Origin: CAYVOV01 sp964453525
GTDB lineage: Bacteria; Chloroflexota; Dehalococcoidia; Dehalococcoidales; UBA2162
DNA length: 64,000 nucleotides
Direction of reading: 5' to 3'
NCBI GenBank assembly: GCA_964453525.1
Contig: CAYVOV010000009.1
Coordinates: 62,001-126,000 of the forward strand
Shown: positions 6,504-14,948 of the stretch, one piece after another
Position numbering within the stretch: position 1 is the stretch's first letter
How the letters are laid out: each line of letters starts with the position of its first letter
Notes under the pieces: model-generated
The model's database searches: none
What the model was told of the DNA's origin: nothing
What the model saw: only the letters and a program-made list of their open reading frames with translations
Program-made: the position numbers and the translations under genes

Positions 6504-7520
6504 ATGATTAGAGAAGCAATTTCAATGCTGGTTGAAGGGAAGTCACTATCCACAGATCAGGCAGCACAGGTGATGAATGAAATTATGGAGGGTGAAGTGA
6601 CCCCCGCACAGTTCGGCGCCTTTGTCACCGCTCTCCGGCTCAAGGGAGAGACGGTAGAGGAAATCGCCGGGCTGGTGAAAGTGATGCGTGCCAAGGCTAT
6701 CCCGGTACTCATCAAAGAGCCGGTGATTGACGTGGTCGGTACCGGAGGTGACGGCAAGAATACCTTCAATATCTCCACGGCTGCCGCCTTTGTTGTTGCC
6801 GGCGCCGGACTGAAGGTAGCCAAGCATGGCAACCGTGCTGCCTCGAGCCAGAGTGGCGCCGCCGACGTGCTGGAAGCGCTGGGAGTTAAATTCGACCTCA
6901 ATGCCGAGCAGGTGCAGAAGTCGGTTGAGGAGGTAGGAATCGGTTTTATGTTCGCCCCGGCGTTTCACCCGGCGATGAAGTATGCCGGACCTCCCCGGCG
7001 GGAGATAGGTATCCGCACCGTGTTTAATATCATCGGGCCCCTGACCAATCCGGCCGGCGCCAGAACATACCTTCTGGGAGTCGCCGAGACTTCACTGGTT
7101 GAGAAACTGGCGCTGGTGCTGCAGAGCCTTGACTGCGAACACGCTCTGGTAGTCCACGGCGAGGACGGACTTGATGAAATCACGCTAACGGGGAAAAGCC
7201 AGGTCTGCGAGCTTAAAGACGGCAAAATTCATACCTATACAATCGACCCCGGAGACTTTGGTCTGGTAAAAGCCAGCCTGGATGCCCTGAAAGGCGGCAC
7301 TGCCGAGGAAAACGCCACTCTGTTACGGGATATTCTCAGTGGGAAGAAAGGACCCCAGCGGGATATTGTTATTCTGAACGCCGCGGCAGCACTTGTGGCA
7401 GGAAATAAGGCTGAATCGGTTGAAGAGGGGATAAAGATGGCAATGGATGCGGTTGATAAAGGGCAGGCACTAGACAAGCTGAAATGGCTTGTCGAATTCA
7501 GCCAGAGTTTTGCGGTATAA
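6504..7520 (+). CDS. trpD: Anthranilate phosphoribosyltransferase
   Basis: It joins anthranilate to PRPP to give phosphoribosylanthranilate. The 338-residue length is standard. The PRPP/Mg site is GTGGDGKNTFNIST (residues 79-92), followed by KHGNRA (107-112) and SGAADVLEALGV; the later NIIGPLTNPA and DGLDEITLTG motifs are family hallmarks. The ATG at 6504 has GGAG at 6491-6494. Only the start region is disturbed upstream; the coding sequence is intact. Confidence 0.97.
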   Translation: MIREAISMLVEGKSLSTDQAAQVMNEIMEGEVTPAQFGAFVTALRLKGETVEEIAGLVKVMRAKAIPVLIKEPVIDVVGTGGDGKNTFNISTAAAFVVAGAGLKVAKHGNRAASSQSGAADVLEALGVKFDLNAEQVQKSVEEVGIGFMFAPAFHPAMKYAGPPRREIGIRTVFNIIGPLTNPAGARTYLLGVAETSLVEKLALVLQSLDCEHALVVHGEDGLDEITLTGKSQVCELKDGKIHTYTIDPGDFGLVKASLDALKGGTAEENATLLRDILSGKKGPQRDIVILNAAAALVAGNKAESVEEGIKMAMDAVDKGQALDKLKWLVEFSQSFAV

Positions 7521-7555
7521 CGGAGGTAATATTATAACAGGAGTTTCACAGTTAA

Positions 7556-7674
7556 TGTCATTCTGAGTGAAACGAAGAATCTCGGGGTGGGGAAGATAAT
7601 ATACTTAAAACCCCACCATGCCGAGACCCTTCGCGGAGTTTGCACTGAGCAGAGCGAATGTGCTCTGGGTGACA
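7556..7674. repeat. Palindromic repeat of the tgtcattctg...ctgggtgaca family between trpD and trpC
   Basis: The unit starts tgtcattctgagtgaa, passes through gaagaatctcggggtgggg and ccgagacccttcgcggag, and ends gctctgggtgaca, so its halves are roughly inverted. Related sequence forms the core of the MITE-like copies at 1701 and 38877 and occurs near 26264-26375 and 26703-26755. It lies inside the trp transcript and could fold there. Confidence 0.75.
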
Positions 7675-7697
7675 TGACTCTACCAAGAGAGTAAAAA

Positions 7698-8474
7698 ATG
7701 ATTCTTGATGAGATAGTCGAATATAACCGGACGGAGCTTGGGAATGTGAAGAGCAGTGTTCCGCTGGAAGAGCTGCGGAAGGCTACTCTCGGGCAGCCTG
7801 AACCGCTTGACTTCGCCACAGCGCTACGTGGCGATGGTATCCGGCTGATTGCCGAGGTCAAGAAAGCCTCGCCTTCCCGGGGAGTAATCCGCGCCGATTT
7901 TAGTCCCGTGGAGATTGCCCGCACCTATGCCGCTAACGGTGCCTCCGCCATATCGGTATTAACAGAGGAAAAGTACTTTCAGGGCAGTCTTGATTATCTC
8001 AGGGATATCAGGGACGCTCTGGGAGATAATAAAATACCCCTGCTGAGGAAGGACTTTATCTTCGACTCCTACCAGGTTTACCAGGCAAGAGCTTACGGCG
8101 CTGATGCTTTACTGCTTATCGTGGCTATCCTGAGTCCTGAGAAACTGGACGAGCTGCTTTCGTTGAGTCACCGGCTCGGCATGAAGTGTCCTGTTGAAGT
8201 CCACAATGAGGCTGAGCTTGAAACTGCCCTGAAATCCGGGGCTGGTATAATCGGTATAAATAATCGGGACCTGACCACTTTTAAAGTGGATATTTCCACC
8301 ACCCGGCGTTTAAGGCGCCTTATTCCCGGAGATAAAATAGTGGTCAGTGAAAGCGGTATAAAGACCCGTGACGATATTAAGAAGATGAAAGATTGGGGTG
8401 TGGACGCCGTGCTGATTGGCGAAGCCCTGATGGCCTCAACCGATATTGCGTCTAAGATTAAGGAGTTGCTGTGA
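7698..8474 (+). CDS. trpC: Indole-3-glycerol phosphate synthase
   Basis: It closes the indole ring by converting carboxyphenylaminodeoxyribulose phosphate to indole-3-glycerol phosphate. The 258-residue (beta/alpha)8 barrel has the family motifs LIAEVKKASPSRG (general-base Lys region), LRKDFI, INNRDL and SESGI. The ATG at 7698 follows CAAGAGAG. It shares 4 bp with trpF (GTGA), implying translational coupling. It is a single-function enzyme, not the TrpC-TrpF fusion of enterobacteria. Confidence 0.97.
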   Translation: MILDEIVEYNRTELGNVKSSVPLEELRKATLGQPEPLDFATALRGDGIRLIAEVKKASPSRGVIRADFSPVEIARTYAANGASAISVLTEEKYFQGSLDYLRDIRDALGDNKIPLLRKDFIFDSYQVYQARAYGADALLLIVAILSPEKLDELLSLSHRLGMKCPVEVHNEAELETALKSGAGIIGINNRDLTTFKVDISTTRRLRRLIPGDKIVVSESGIKTRDDIKKMKDWGVDAVLIGEALMASTDIASKIKELL

Positions 8475-9115
8475 CGAAGGTAAAAATATGCGGGCTGTCC
8501 GAGGTCGAGCACGCGCTGGCTGCCGCCGAAGCGGGCGCCGATTTCCTGGGAGTGATGTTCGCTCCCAGCCGCCGCCAGGTTACGCCGGAGAGGGCGGCGG
8601 AGATAGCCGGGGCGGTCCATAGCCTGGAAAACCCGCCGGAGGTGGTCGGTGTTTTCGTTGACCTGCCGGCTAAGGAGGTCAACGAAATCGCAGCTAAGTG
8701 CGGACTTGACCGGGTGCAGCTCAGCGATGGTGAGGACTGGTCATACTGCCTTGAAATTGAGAGACCGGTTACAAAAGTAGTCCATATAGTGGAAGGAAAG
8801 AAAGCTTCAGAAGTTATTGCAGAGATAGAAGAGGGTTATAAAGTGGTCTCAAAGAAGGACGTTATCTGTCAGCTGGATACACAGGTTGGAGATGTATACG
8901 GCGGGACGGGACAGACTTTTAACTGGGAGCTGGCAGGGGAAGCAGCCAGTAAATTCCAGATTATGGTTGCCGGAGGACTGACCCCTGAAAACGTCGGTCG
9001 GCTCATCACCGAGGTCAATCCCTGGGGAGTGGATGTCTCCTCGGGCGTTGAAACAGATGGCAAAAAGGATATTAAGAAGATTATAGAGTTTATCAATAGA
9101 GCGAAGGGGGGTTAA
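8471..9115 (+). CDS. trpF: Phosphoribosylanthranilate isomerase
   Basis: It isomerises phosphoribosylanthranilate in an Amadori rearrangement, between the TrpD and TrpC steps. The 214-residue barrel begins TKVKICGL, with the catalytic Cys of KICG, and ends with GVDVSSGVE, the phosphate-binding strand. FLGVMFAPSRR is also characteristic. The GTG start at 8471 overlaps the trpC stop. The stop abuts the TTG start of trpB. Confidence 0.96.
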   Translation: MTKVKICGLSEVEHALAAAEAGADFLGVMFAPSRRQVTPERAAEIAGAVHSLENPPEVVGVFVDLPAKEVNEIAAKCGLDRVQLSDGEDWSYCLEIERPVTKVVHIVEGKKASEVIAEIEEGYKVVSKKDVICQLDTQVGDVYGGTGQTFNWELAGEAASKFQIMVAGGLTPENVGRLITEVNPWGVDVSSGVETDGKKDIKKIIEFINRAKGG

Positions 9116-10303
9116 TTGATACAGGGTAAAAGAGGATATTTCGGGAACTACGGGGGACAATTCGTCCCGGAGACACTGATGCCGGTGCTCGACGAGCTGG
9201 CGGAAGCTTACAGGCAGGCGAATGCCGATGCCGCTTTCTGGGCTGAGTTCGATGCGCTGTCCCGCGACTATTCCGGCAGGCCGACTCCGCTTTATCTGGC
9301 GGAAACGCTGACCAGGCATTGCGGCAGCGTAAAAATCTACCTGAAACGGGAAGACCTGGCTCACACCGGAGCCCATAAGATTAACAATGCCCTGGGTCAG
9401 GGCTTGATGGCTCAGAAAATGTGCAAACGGAGGATTATTGCCGAGACGGGGGCAGGCCAGCATGGAGTGGCTGTGGCGGCAGTTTGCGCCAAGCTGGGTC
9501 TGGATTGCATCGTTTATATGGGAGAGGAAGATGTCAGGCGGCAGTCGCTTAACGTTTTCCGGATGAAACTGATGGGTGCCGAGGTAAGACCGGTTGCCGG
9601 GGGCAGCCGGACACTCAAGGATGCCATCAATGAGGCGATAAGGGACTGGGTGACGAACGCCAGGGATACGTATTACCTTCTCGGTTCGGTCGTCGGTCCT
9701 TACCCGTATCCAATGATGGTGCGCGACTTTCAGTCGGTAATCGGCAAGGAGACAAGGCAGCAGATACTGGACAGGGAAGGACGCCTGCCTGACTACATAG
9801 TTGCCTGTGTCGGCGGCGGCAGCAATGCCATCGGCATTTTCTATCCTTTTATTGATGATAAGGAAGTGAAGCTAATCGGCGTGGAGGCTGCCGGAAGGGG
9901 AATTGAAAGCGGGGAACATGCCGCTTCGCTGGCGGAGGGAAGAGTGGGAGTCCTCCACGGGGCAAAGTCATACGTTCTCCAGGACAGTGACGGACAAATC
10001 AGGGAGACGCACAGTGTCTCCGCCGGACTCGATTATCCCGGGGTGGGACCCGAGCACAGCTACCTGAAAGACACCGGACGAGCAACCTATGTTGCCGTGG
10101 ATGACAAAGAAGCCCTCGAAGGTTTCCAGCTTCTTTGCCGGACGGAAGGTATTCCACCGGCCCTTGAATCGGCTCACGCCATAGCCTATACCGCCGCTAT
10201 GGCGCCGTCTCTCGATAAAGAACAGATTATCGTCATCAACCTTTCCGGAAGGGGAGATAAAGATATGGGTATTGTCGCCGATGAACTGGGGGTGAAGCTG
10301 TGA
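9116..10303 (+). CDS. trpB: Tryptophan synthase beta chain
   Basis: It condenses indole and serine to tryptophan using PLP. At 395 residues it is the standard TrpB1 type that pairs with TrpA. The PLP lysine is Lys88 in HTGAHKIN. The phosphate-binding glycines are CVGGGSNAIG and the substrate loop ETGAGQHG is present. The start is TTG at 9116, directly after the trpF stop and preceded by a strong AGGGGGG at 9105-9111. The stop overlaps the trpA GTG by 4 bp, as usual for the alpha-beta pair. Confidence 0.97.
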   Translation: MIQGKRGYFGNYGGQFVPETLMPVLDELAEAYRQANADAAFWAEFDALSRDYSGRPTPLYLAETLTRHCGSVKIYLKREDLAHTGAHKINNALGQGLMAQKMCKRRIIAETGAGQHGVAVAAVCAKLGLDCIVYMGEEDVRRQSLNVFRMKLMGAEVRPVAGGSRTLKDAINEAIRDWVTNARDTYYLLGSVVGPYPYPMMVRDFQSVIGKETRQQILDREGRLPDYIVACVGGGSNAIGIFYPFIDDKEVKLIGVEAAGRGIESGEHAASLAEGRVGVLHGAKSYVLQDSDGQIRETHSVSAGLDYPGVGPEHSYLKDTGRATYVAVDDKEALEGFQLLCRTEGIPPALESAHAIAYTAAMAPSLDKEQIIVINLSGRGDKDMGIVADELGVKL

Positions 10304-11088
10304 GCCGTATTGACACTGTCTTTAAAAAGTCGGGGCACACGGCTCTTATTGCCTACGTTACCGTCGGCTACCCCAGCCTTGCGGCTACGCTGAAGGCTGT
10401 CCCGCTACTTGCAGCCGGCGGCTGCGATATTATCGAGCTTGGTATCCCCTTCTCCGACCCCCTGGCTGACGGAGTTACGATACAGGCATCCAGTTTCCAC
10501 GCCCTCCAGAATGGCGTCACGCCTAAAAGTTGCCTGGAGATAGCCGGAGAGTTGAGCAACAAAGTGGACGTACCACTTGTCTTCATGACCTATTATAATC
10601 CTGTTTTCAGCTATGGTCTTGAGAAGTTCTGCAGCGACTGCGCCCGGTCCGGCATTGACGGCTTGATAATCCCTGACCTGATTCCGGAGGAAGGTACGGA
10701 TATGGAATCCTGCACCGGAAAGCAGGGACTTGACCTCATCTACCTGCTGCCGCCGACAAGTACCGAAGCTCGCCTGCGGCTGGTAGCCGAGAAGTCGAGC
10801 GGATTCATCTACCTTGTCTCGGTAACCGGTATCACCGGTGCCAGGGACAGGCTGCCCGCAGACCTCGAAGCATTCGTCAGCAGGGTCAGGGAGCAGACCG
10901 GTAAGCCGCTTTGTGTAGGTTTCGGTATATCCACTCCGGAACAGGCAGGTGAGGTTGCCCGGATTGCCGACGGTGTTATAGTTGGCAGCCGGATAGTCCA
11001 GTATATGGAATGCGATGAATCACTTGCCGAGATGGAGAAATTTGTCAGAGAACTAAGGCATGCTCTCGACAGGACCGATAAGAATTAG
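10300..11088 (+). CDS. trpA: Tryptophan synthase alpha chain
   Basis: It cleaves indole-3-glycerol phosphate and passes indole to TrpB through the subunit tunnel. The 262-residue barrel shows ELGIPFSDPLADG with the catalytic Glu and Asp, TYYNPVFSYG, and the phosphate-binding VGFGIST and GVIVGSRIV. The GTG start at 10300 overlaps trpB. It is the last gene of the operon, and a strong terminator follows 71 bp downstream. Confidence 0.97.
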   Translation: MSRIDTVFKKSGHTALIAYVTVGYPSLAATLKAVPLLAAGGCDIIELGIPFSDPLADGVTIQASSFHALQNGVTPKSCLEIAGELSNKVDVPLVFMTYYNPVFSYGLEKFCSDCARSGIDGLIIPDLIPEEGTDMESCTGKQGLDLIYLLPPTSTEARLRLVAEKSSGFIYLVSVTGITGARDRLPADLEAFVSRVREQTGKPLCVGFGISTPEQAGEVARIADGVIVGSRIVQYMECDESLAEMEKFVRELRHALDRTDKN

Positions 11089-11159
11089 GCATTACACACT
11101 TGCAGGAGCCCGGTACTGAATTAATCAGGTAAGCCGGGTAGTTTATCTGGAAAACAGGA

Positions 11160-11193
11160 GGCTGGATACACTTGAATGTATCCAGCCTTTATA
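11160..11193 (+). terminator. Intrinsic terminator of the trp operon
   Basis: A perfect 11-bp stem (11160-11170 and 11177-11187, ggctggataca type) with a 6-base loop is followed by TTTAT. It lies 71 bp after trpA and before the convergent DUF5679 gene. Confidence 0.85.
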
Positions 11194-11218
11194 GAATACC
11201 GATGTTATGAATTCCGGC

Positions 11219-11359
11219 TTAACCCTTCCCGATCCTGAACATCTTAGTCCCGCATGATGGGCAGGTTCCCTGGGTTGCTGGTTTGCCATTCTTCATCGTT
11301 ATGGCTTTCGGGTCTTTCATTTCTTTTTTAGCGCGACATTTTACACAATATGCTTCCAT
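11219..11359 (-). CDS. DUF5679-type small zinc-ribbon protein
   Basis: A 46-residue protein starting MEAYCVKC and holding two CxxC pairs (YCVKC and CPSCG), which would bind one zinc. The order (CVKCR, KDP, G-K-PATQGTCPSCG, then MFRIGK) fits the DUF5679 family, often called a chromosome-associated or hypothetical zinc-ribbon protein; the function is unknown. The ATG at 11359 is chosen because AGGAGGG lies 8-14 bases upstream. A longer in-frame extension to 11419 lacks such a site. It converges on the trp operon terminator. Confidence 0.8.
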   Translation of the reverse strand: MEAYCVKCRAKKEMKDPKAITMKNGKPATQGTCPSCGTKMFRIGKG

Positions 11360-11509
11360 TCGACTGGCCCTCCTTATTATTTGGTTAGAAAGCATAAACT
11401 TTTTTCGGCTGAATGTCAAGTGAAAATGAAGCTGAAAACAAGGAAATTATTAAAAAATTAATATTAATTTCATAATTAACCAGTATCGGCAGTGATAAAG
11501 GCAATTTCA

Positions 11510-11538
11510 TTGATTGGCTGAAACCAGTATGATATAGT
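11510..11538 (+). promoter_or_regulatory. Predicted promoter of argJ giving a leaderless transcript
   Basis: TTGATT (11510-11515) and TATAGT (11533-11538) are 17 bp apart. A start 7 bases after the -10 box would be about 11545, only about 3 bases from the argJ ATG, and there is no Shine-Dalgarno sequence. Confidence 0.6.
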
Positions 11539-11547
11539 TTATGTACT

Positions 11548-12771
11548 ATGGAAACAGCCGAAATTGAATTCATTTCCGGTGGTACAGTTACAACTCCTGA
11601 AGGCTTTTTTGCCGGAGCTGTACATGCCGGAATTAAGAAAAGTCCAGAAGATGATAAACTGGACCTCGGTATTCTCTATTCTGAGGCACCCTGTACGACC
11701 GCCGGGATATTCACCAGCAGCAGGATTCAGTCGGCACCGATAATACTCTGCCGAGAGAGAATAAAGAAGGGTAGAGCGGTGGCGGTAATAGCAAACAGCG
11801 GCTGCGCCAATGCCTATACCGGCGAGCAGGGGCTTGCCGATGCTGCCGAGATGGCCGCTCTCGCCGCCAATGGTATCGGAGCAGCGCCGGAGGAGGTCCT
11901 CGTCGCCAGTACCGGCGTTACAGGTCAACTGCTGCCGATGGATGTGATAAGAGCCGGGATTGAAAAGATAGCACTCTCCCAGGAAGGCGGCCACCAGCTT
12001 GCCCGGGCGATAATGACTACCGATACCGTTCCCAAGGAGGCGGCGGTGGCTGTTAAATCCGGTGACGGCGAGTTCACAATCGGCGGAATAGCCAAGGGTT
12101 CAGGAATGATTCATCCTGATATGGCGACGATGTTTTGCTTTCTGACGACCGATGCTGCCGTTGAGCTTGAATTCTTGAGGTCGGTACTGAAAAAAACAGC
12201 GGACATTTCTTTTAATATGATTTCCATTGATGGCGATACCAGCCCGAGTGATACGGTTTTGCTCATGGCTAACGGCCTGGCGGGGAATGAGAGCATAAAA
12301 GAAGGCAGCCCTCTGGCGGATACATTCCAGCAGGCACTCGAAAAGGTCTGTATATACCTGGCAAAAGCCCTTGCTCGTGATGGTGAAGGAGCGACAAGAC
12401 TCATCCAGGTAACAGTTAACGGGGCCGGTAGCGATGCAGACGCTAAAAAGGCGGCGAAATCAGTGATAGGTTCGACCCTTGTCAAGACGGCCGTATATGG
12501 GGGCGACCCGAACTGGGGACGGATTATTATGGCACTGGGGCACAGTGGAGTTGGCATGGAGTTAGAGGATATCGACCTCTCAATCGGAGACGTAAACGTT
12601 TTAAAGGGCGGCAAACCTCTTTCTTTCAAAGAAGAGGATGTTATCCGTGTTTTCAAACAGGAGGAAGTACCGATAAGGGTGAACCTGAACGGGGGCGCGG
12701 CCTCGGCTACCGCCTGGGGTTGCGACCTCTCCCAGGATTACGTGGTGATAAACAGTCAGTATATGACCTGA
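11548..12771 (+). CDS. argJ: Bifunctional glutamate N-acetyltransferase / ornithine acetyltransferase
   Basis: It moves the acetyl group from N-acetylornithine to glutamate, running the cyclic arginine pathway; some members also use acetyl-CoA. The 407-residue precursor contains the self-cleavage site in GSGMIHPDMATM, with Thr194 as the N-terminal nucleophile of the beta chain. NSGCANAYTG (the oxyanion region), STGVTG and GGDPNWGRI are further hallmarks. The ATG at 11548 has no ribosome-binding site and sits at the predicted transcription start. It heads the argJ-ilvC-argB-argD-argG-argH run. Confidence 0.96.
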   Translation: METAEIEFISGGTVTTPEGFFAGAVHAGIKKSPEDDKLDLGILYSEAPCTTAGIFTSSRIQSAPIILCRERIKKGRAVAVIANSGCANAYTGEQGLADAAEMAALAANGIGAAPEEVLVASTGVTGQLLPMDVIRAGIEKIALSQEGGHQLARAIMTTDTVPKEAAVAVKSGDGEFTIGGIAKGSGMIHPDMATMFCFLTTDAAVELEFLRSVLKKTADISFNMISIDGDTSPSDTVLLMANGLAGNESIKEGSPLADTFQQALEKVCIYLAKALARDGEGATRLIQVTVNGAGSDADAKKAAKSVIGSTLVKTAVYGGDPNWGRIIMALGHSGVGMELEDIDLSIGDVNVLKGGKPLSFKEEDVIRVFKQEEVPIRVNLNGGAASATAWGCDLSQDYVVINSQYMT

Positions 12772-12827
12772 TTATTGAAAAAAACATTACAAAATGCCGG
12801 CAAATATAATATAACAGGAGTAAAAAA

Positions 12828-13928
12828 ATGGCACTTATTGATTTTGGCGGGACAAAAGAAGAGGTAGTTATGCGGAGCGAATTCCCGATGGAAAAAGCCC
12901 GCGAGGTTCTCAAGGACGAGACCATCGCTATCATCGGATACGGAGTACAGGGACCGGGGCAATCGCTCAACCTGAAAGACAATGGTTTCAGGGTGATAAT
13001 CGGGCAGTCGAAGGATTTCCAGGAAGACTGGGACCGTGCCGTAGCCGACGGCTGGAAGGCCGGAGAAGACCTTTTTGAGATTGAGGAGGCGGTAAAACGC
13101 GGGACAGTCATCGAATTTCTTATTGCCGATGGAGCACATAAGGCGGTCTGGCCGTCAATCAAGGCGAACTTAAATCCCGGTGATGCCCTGTATTTCTCAC
13201 ACGGCTTTTCTATTGTCTATAAGGACCAGACCGAGGTTATACCCCCAGACAATATAGATGTGATTATGGTCGCTCCTAAAGGCTCGGGGACGTCTTTACG
13301 TCGTAATTTCCTTTCGGGTGAAGGAATTAATGCCAGTTTTGCTGTTGCTCAGGACTACACCGGCAGGGCAAGGGAGAGGTGCATAGCTTTGGGTATCGGT
13401 ATTGGCTCAGGTTATCTTTTCCCTACCACGTTCGAAAAAGAAGTCTACAGTGACCTTGTCGGAGAGCGCGGTGTGCTGTTAGGAGCGCTGGCGGGAATAA
13501 TGGAAGCCCAGTATGATGTTCTTCGGGAACACGGGCACAGCCCCAGCGAGGCTTTTAATGAGACGGTAGAGGAGTTAACGGAGAGTTTGATAAAACTCGT
13601 AGCGGAGAACGGGATGGACTGGATGTATGCTAACTGTTCCGCCACCGCACAGAGAGGTGCTCTTGACTGGAAGCCTAGATTCAAAGAAGCAGTAATGCCA
13701 GTGTTCAAGGAACTATATAAGAAGGTTGCTAACGGCGATGAGACCCGTCGCGTGATAGAAAGTACCGGCAGGCCTGATTACAAAGAACTGCTTGGCAAGG
13801 AACTGAAAGAGATGGGTAACTCAGAAATGTGGCATGCCGGTAAAGCAACCCGTGAGTTAAGGCCTAAGGAAGCAGCGAAGGAAATCTCGGAATCAACCAA
13901 AGGAGTTGCCGGCAGGCAATATAGCTAG
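12828..13928 (+). CDS. ilvC: Ketol-acid reductoisomerase (NADP+), Bacteroidetes/fungal-like type
   Basis: It isomerises and reduces acetolactate or acetohydroxybutyrate in valine, leucine and isoleucine synthesis. At 366 residues it starts with ALIDFGGTKEEVV; the cofactor loop is GYGVQGPGQ. VAPKGSGTSLRR, SDLVGER (metal-binding Asp and Glu), GHSPSEAFNETVEEL and NCSATAQRGALDW follow. This wording resembles the enzyme of Bacteroidetes and the yeast Ilv5 protein from my knowledge of those sequences, more than the common GSQGHAQ bacterial form. AGGAG precedes the ATG, and a TATAAT box lies at 12805-12810. It sits between argJ and argB, where argC would be more usual. Confidence 0.93.
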   Translation: MALIDFGGTKEEVVMRSEFPMEKAREVLKDETIAIIGYGVQGPGQSLNLKDNGFRVIIGQSKDFQEDWDRAVADGWKAGEDLFEIEEAVKRGTVIEFLIADGAHKAVWPSIKANLNPGDALYFSHGFSIVYKDQTEVIPPDNIDVIMVAPKGSGTSLRRNFLSGEGINASFAVAQDYTGRARERCIALGIGIGSGYLFPTTFEKEVYSDLVGERGVLLGALAGIMEAQYDVLREHGHSPSEAFNETVEELTESLIKLVAENGMDWMYANCSATAQRGALDWKPRFKEAVMPVFKELYKKVANGDETRRVIESTGRPDYKELLGKELKEMGNSEMWHAGKATRELRPKEAAKEISESTKGVAGRQYS

Positions 13929-13940
13929 CCGTTTTACAGG

Positions 13941-14738
13941 TTGAAAGAATTGGAAAAAGTAATCGTTGTCAAGATTGGCGGAGCGACACTCGGCAGTCAT
14001 GATACCGCTATCGAAGACATAGTCGAGCTTCAGAAGCAGGGTAAGCCGGTGCTGGTCGTACATGGCGGTGGTAAGCTTATAACCGAGTGGCTAAAAAAGC
14101 AGGGTGTAGAGACAAGCTTCGTCAGAGGCGAGCGGGTAACTGACGGACCGACCCTTGAGGTTGCAACGGCGGTGCTTGCCGGACTGGTGAATAAGGATAT
14201 CGTTAGTGCTATTAATGCTCTGGGTGGCAAGGCAGTCGGTATAAGCGGCGTTGACGGGGCTGTTATCCAGGGTAAGATTGCCGAAAAGGAGAAGGGCTAT
14301 GTTGGCACCGTGACCAAGGTAGATACGAGCCTGCTGGAGGCTCTACTTGAGGCGGGCTTTACTCCGGTGGTCTCCCCGATTGGGCTTAATTCCGGTGACA
14401 GACCGGCTGATGAACCGCCGACGCTCAACTATAATGCCGATGTCATCGCCGGTGAAATAGCTGCTGCCATAAATGCTGAAAGGCTGGTCTTTCTGACAGA
14501 TGTGGAGGGCGTCAGTGATGAATCAGGTAAACTTATTTCTTTAATGACTCCTGAAGAAGCCAATGCTTTGCTAGATTCGGGTGTTGCCTCTGGTGGAATG
14601 ATTCCCAAGATTAAAGCCTGCCTTACAGCTTCATCAGTTACCCCATCGACGTGTATTATAGATGGTAGAAAATCCCACGCCCTCTTGAGCGAGATAGGGG
14701 GAAAAAGTAAGGGAACGGTTATACAACAGGGGAGTTAA
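13941..14738 (+). CDS. argB: Acetylglutamate kinase
   Basis: It phosphorylates N-acetylglutamate, the second step toward arginine. The 265-residue amino-acid kinase fold has VVKIGGATLG (ATP loop), VLVVHGGGKLITEWL, YNADVIAGEIA, FLTDVEGV and SGGMIPKI. The start is either TTG at 13941 or TTG at 13950 (beginning MEKVIVVKIGG). The second is better spaced from the AGG at 13938-13940, but both give a complete enzyme. It follows ilvC after 12 bp and is probably co-transcribed. Whether it is arginine-inhibited cannot be read from the sequence. Confidence 0.94.
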   Translation: MKELEKVIVVKIGGATLGSHDTAIEDIVELQKQGKPVLVVHGGGKLITEWLKKQGVETSFVRGERVTDGPTLEVATAVLAGLVNKDIVSAINALGGKAVGISGVDGAVIQGKIAEKEKGYVGTVTKVDTSLLEALLEAGFTPVVSPIGLNSGDRPADEPPTLNYNADVIAGEIAAAINAERLVFLTDVEGVSDESGKLISLMTPEEANALLDSGVASGGMIPKIKACLTASSVTPSTCIIDGRKSHALLSEIGGKSKGTVIQQGS

Positions 14739-14740
14739 AG

Positions 14741-14870
14741 GGGGGTGAAGCCCCTAATCCAAGACTGATATCCCCCTTTAGAAAAGGGGGATTAAGGGGG
14801 ATTTTATAAATCCCTATCGGTCTCCCCTTCGACAGGCTCAGGGTAAGCTCTTTACGAAAGGGAGAGGTTA
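14741..14870. repeat. Intergenic repeat of the gggggattaaggggg family, copy between argB and argD
   Basis: It has gggtgaagcccctaatccaagactgatatcccccttt, then gaaaagggggattaagggggattttataaatccct, then ccccttcgacaggctcagggtaagctctttacgaaagggag. It is collinear with copies at 4916, 19021 and 31838. It has no coding potential, and it lies inside the presumed arg transcript. Confidence 0.75.
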
Positions 14871-14948
14871 AAAAAAGAAATTCTAAGGAATGATATAAAG
14901 GGGATAGGGCTTAACAATAAAATACCTCAATAATCAGGAGATAAAAAA

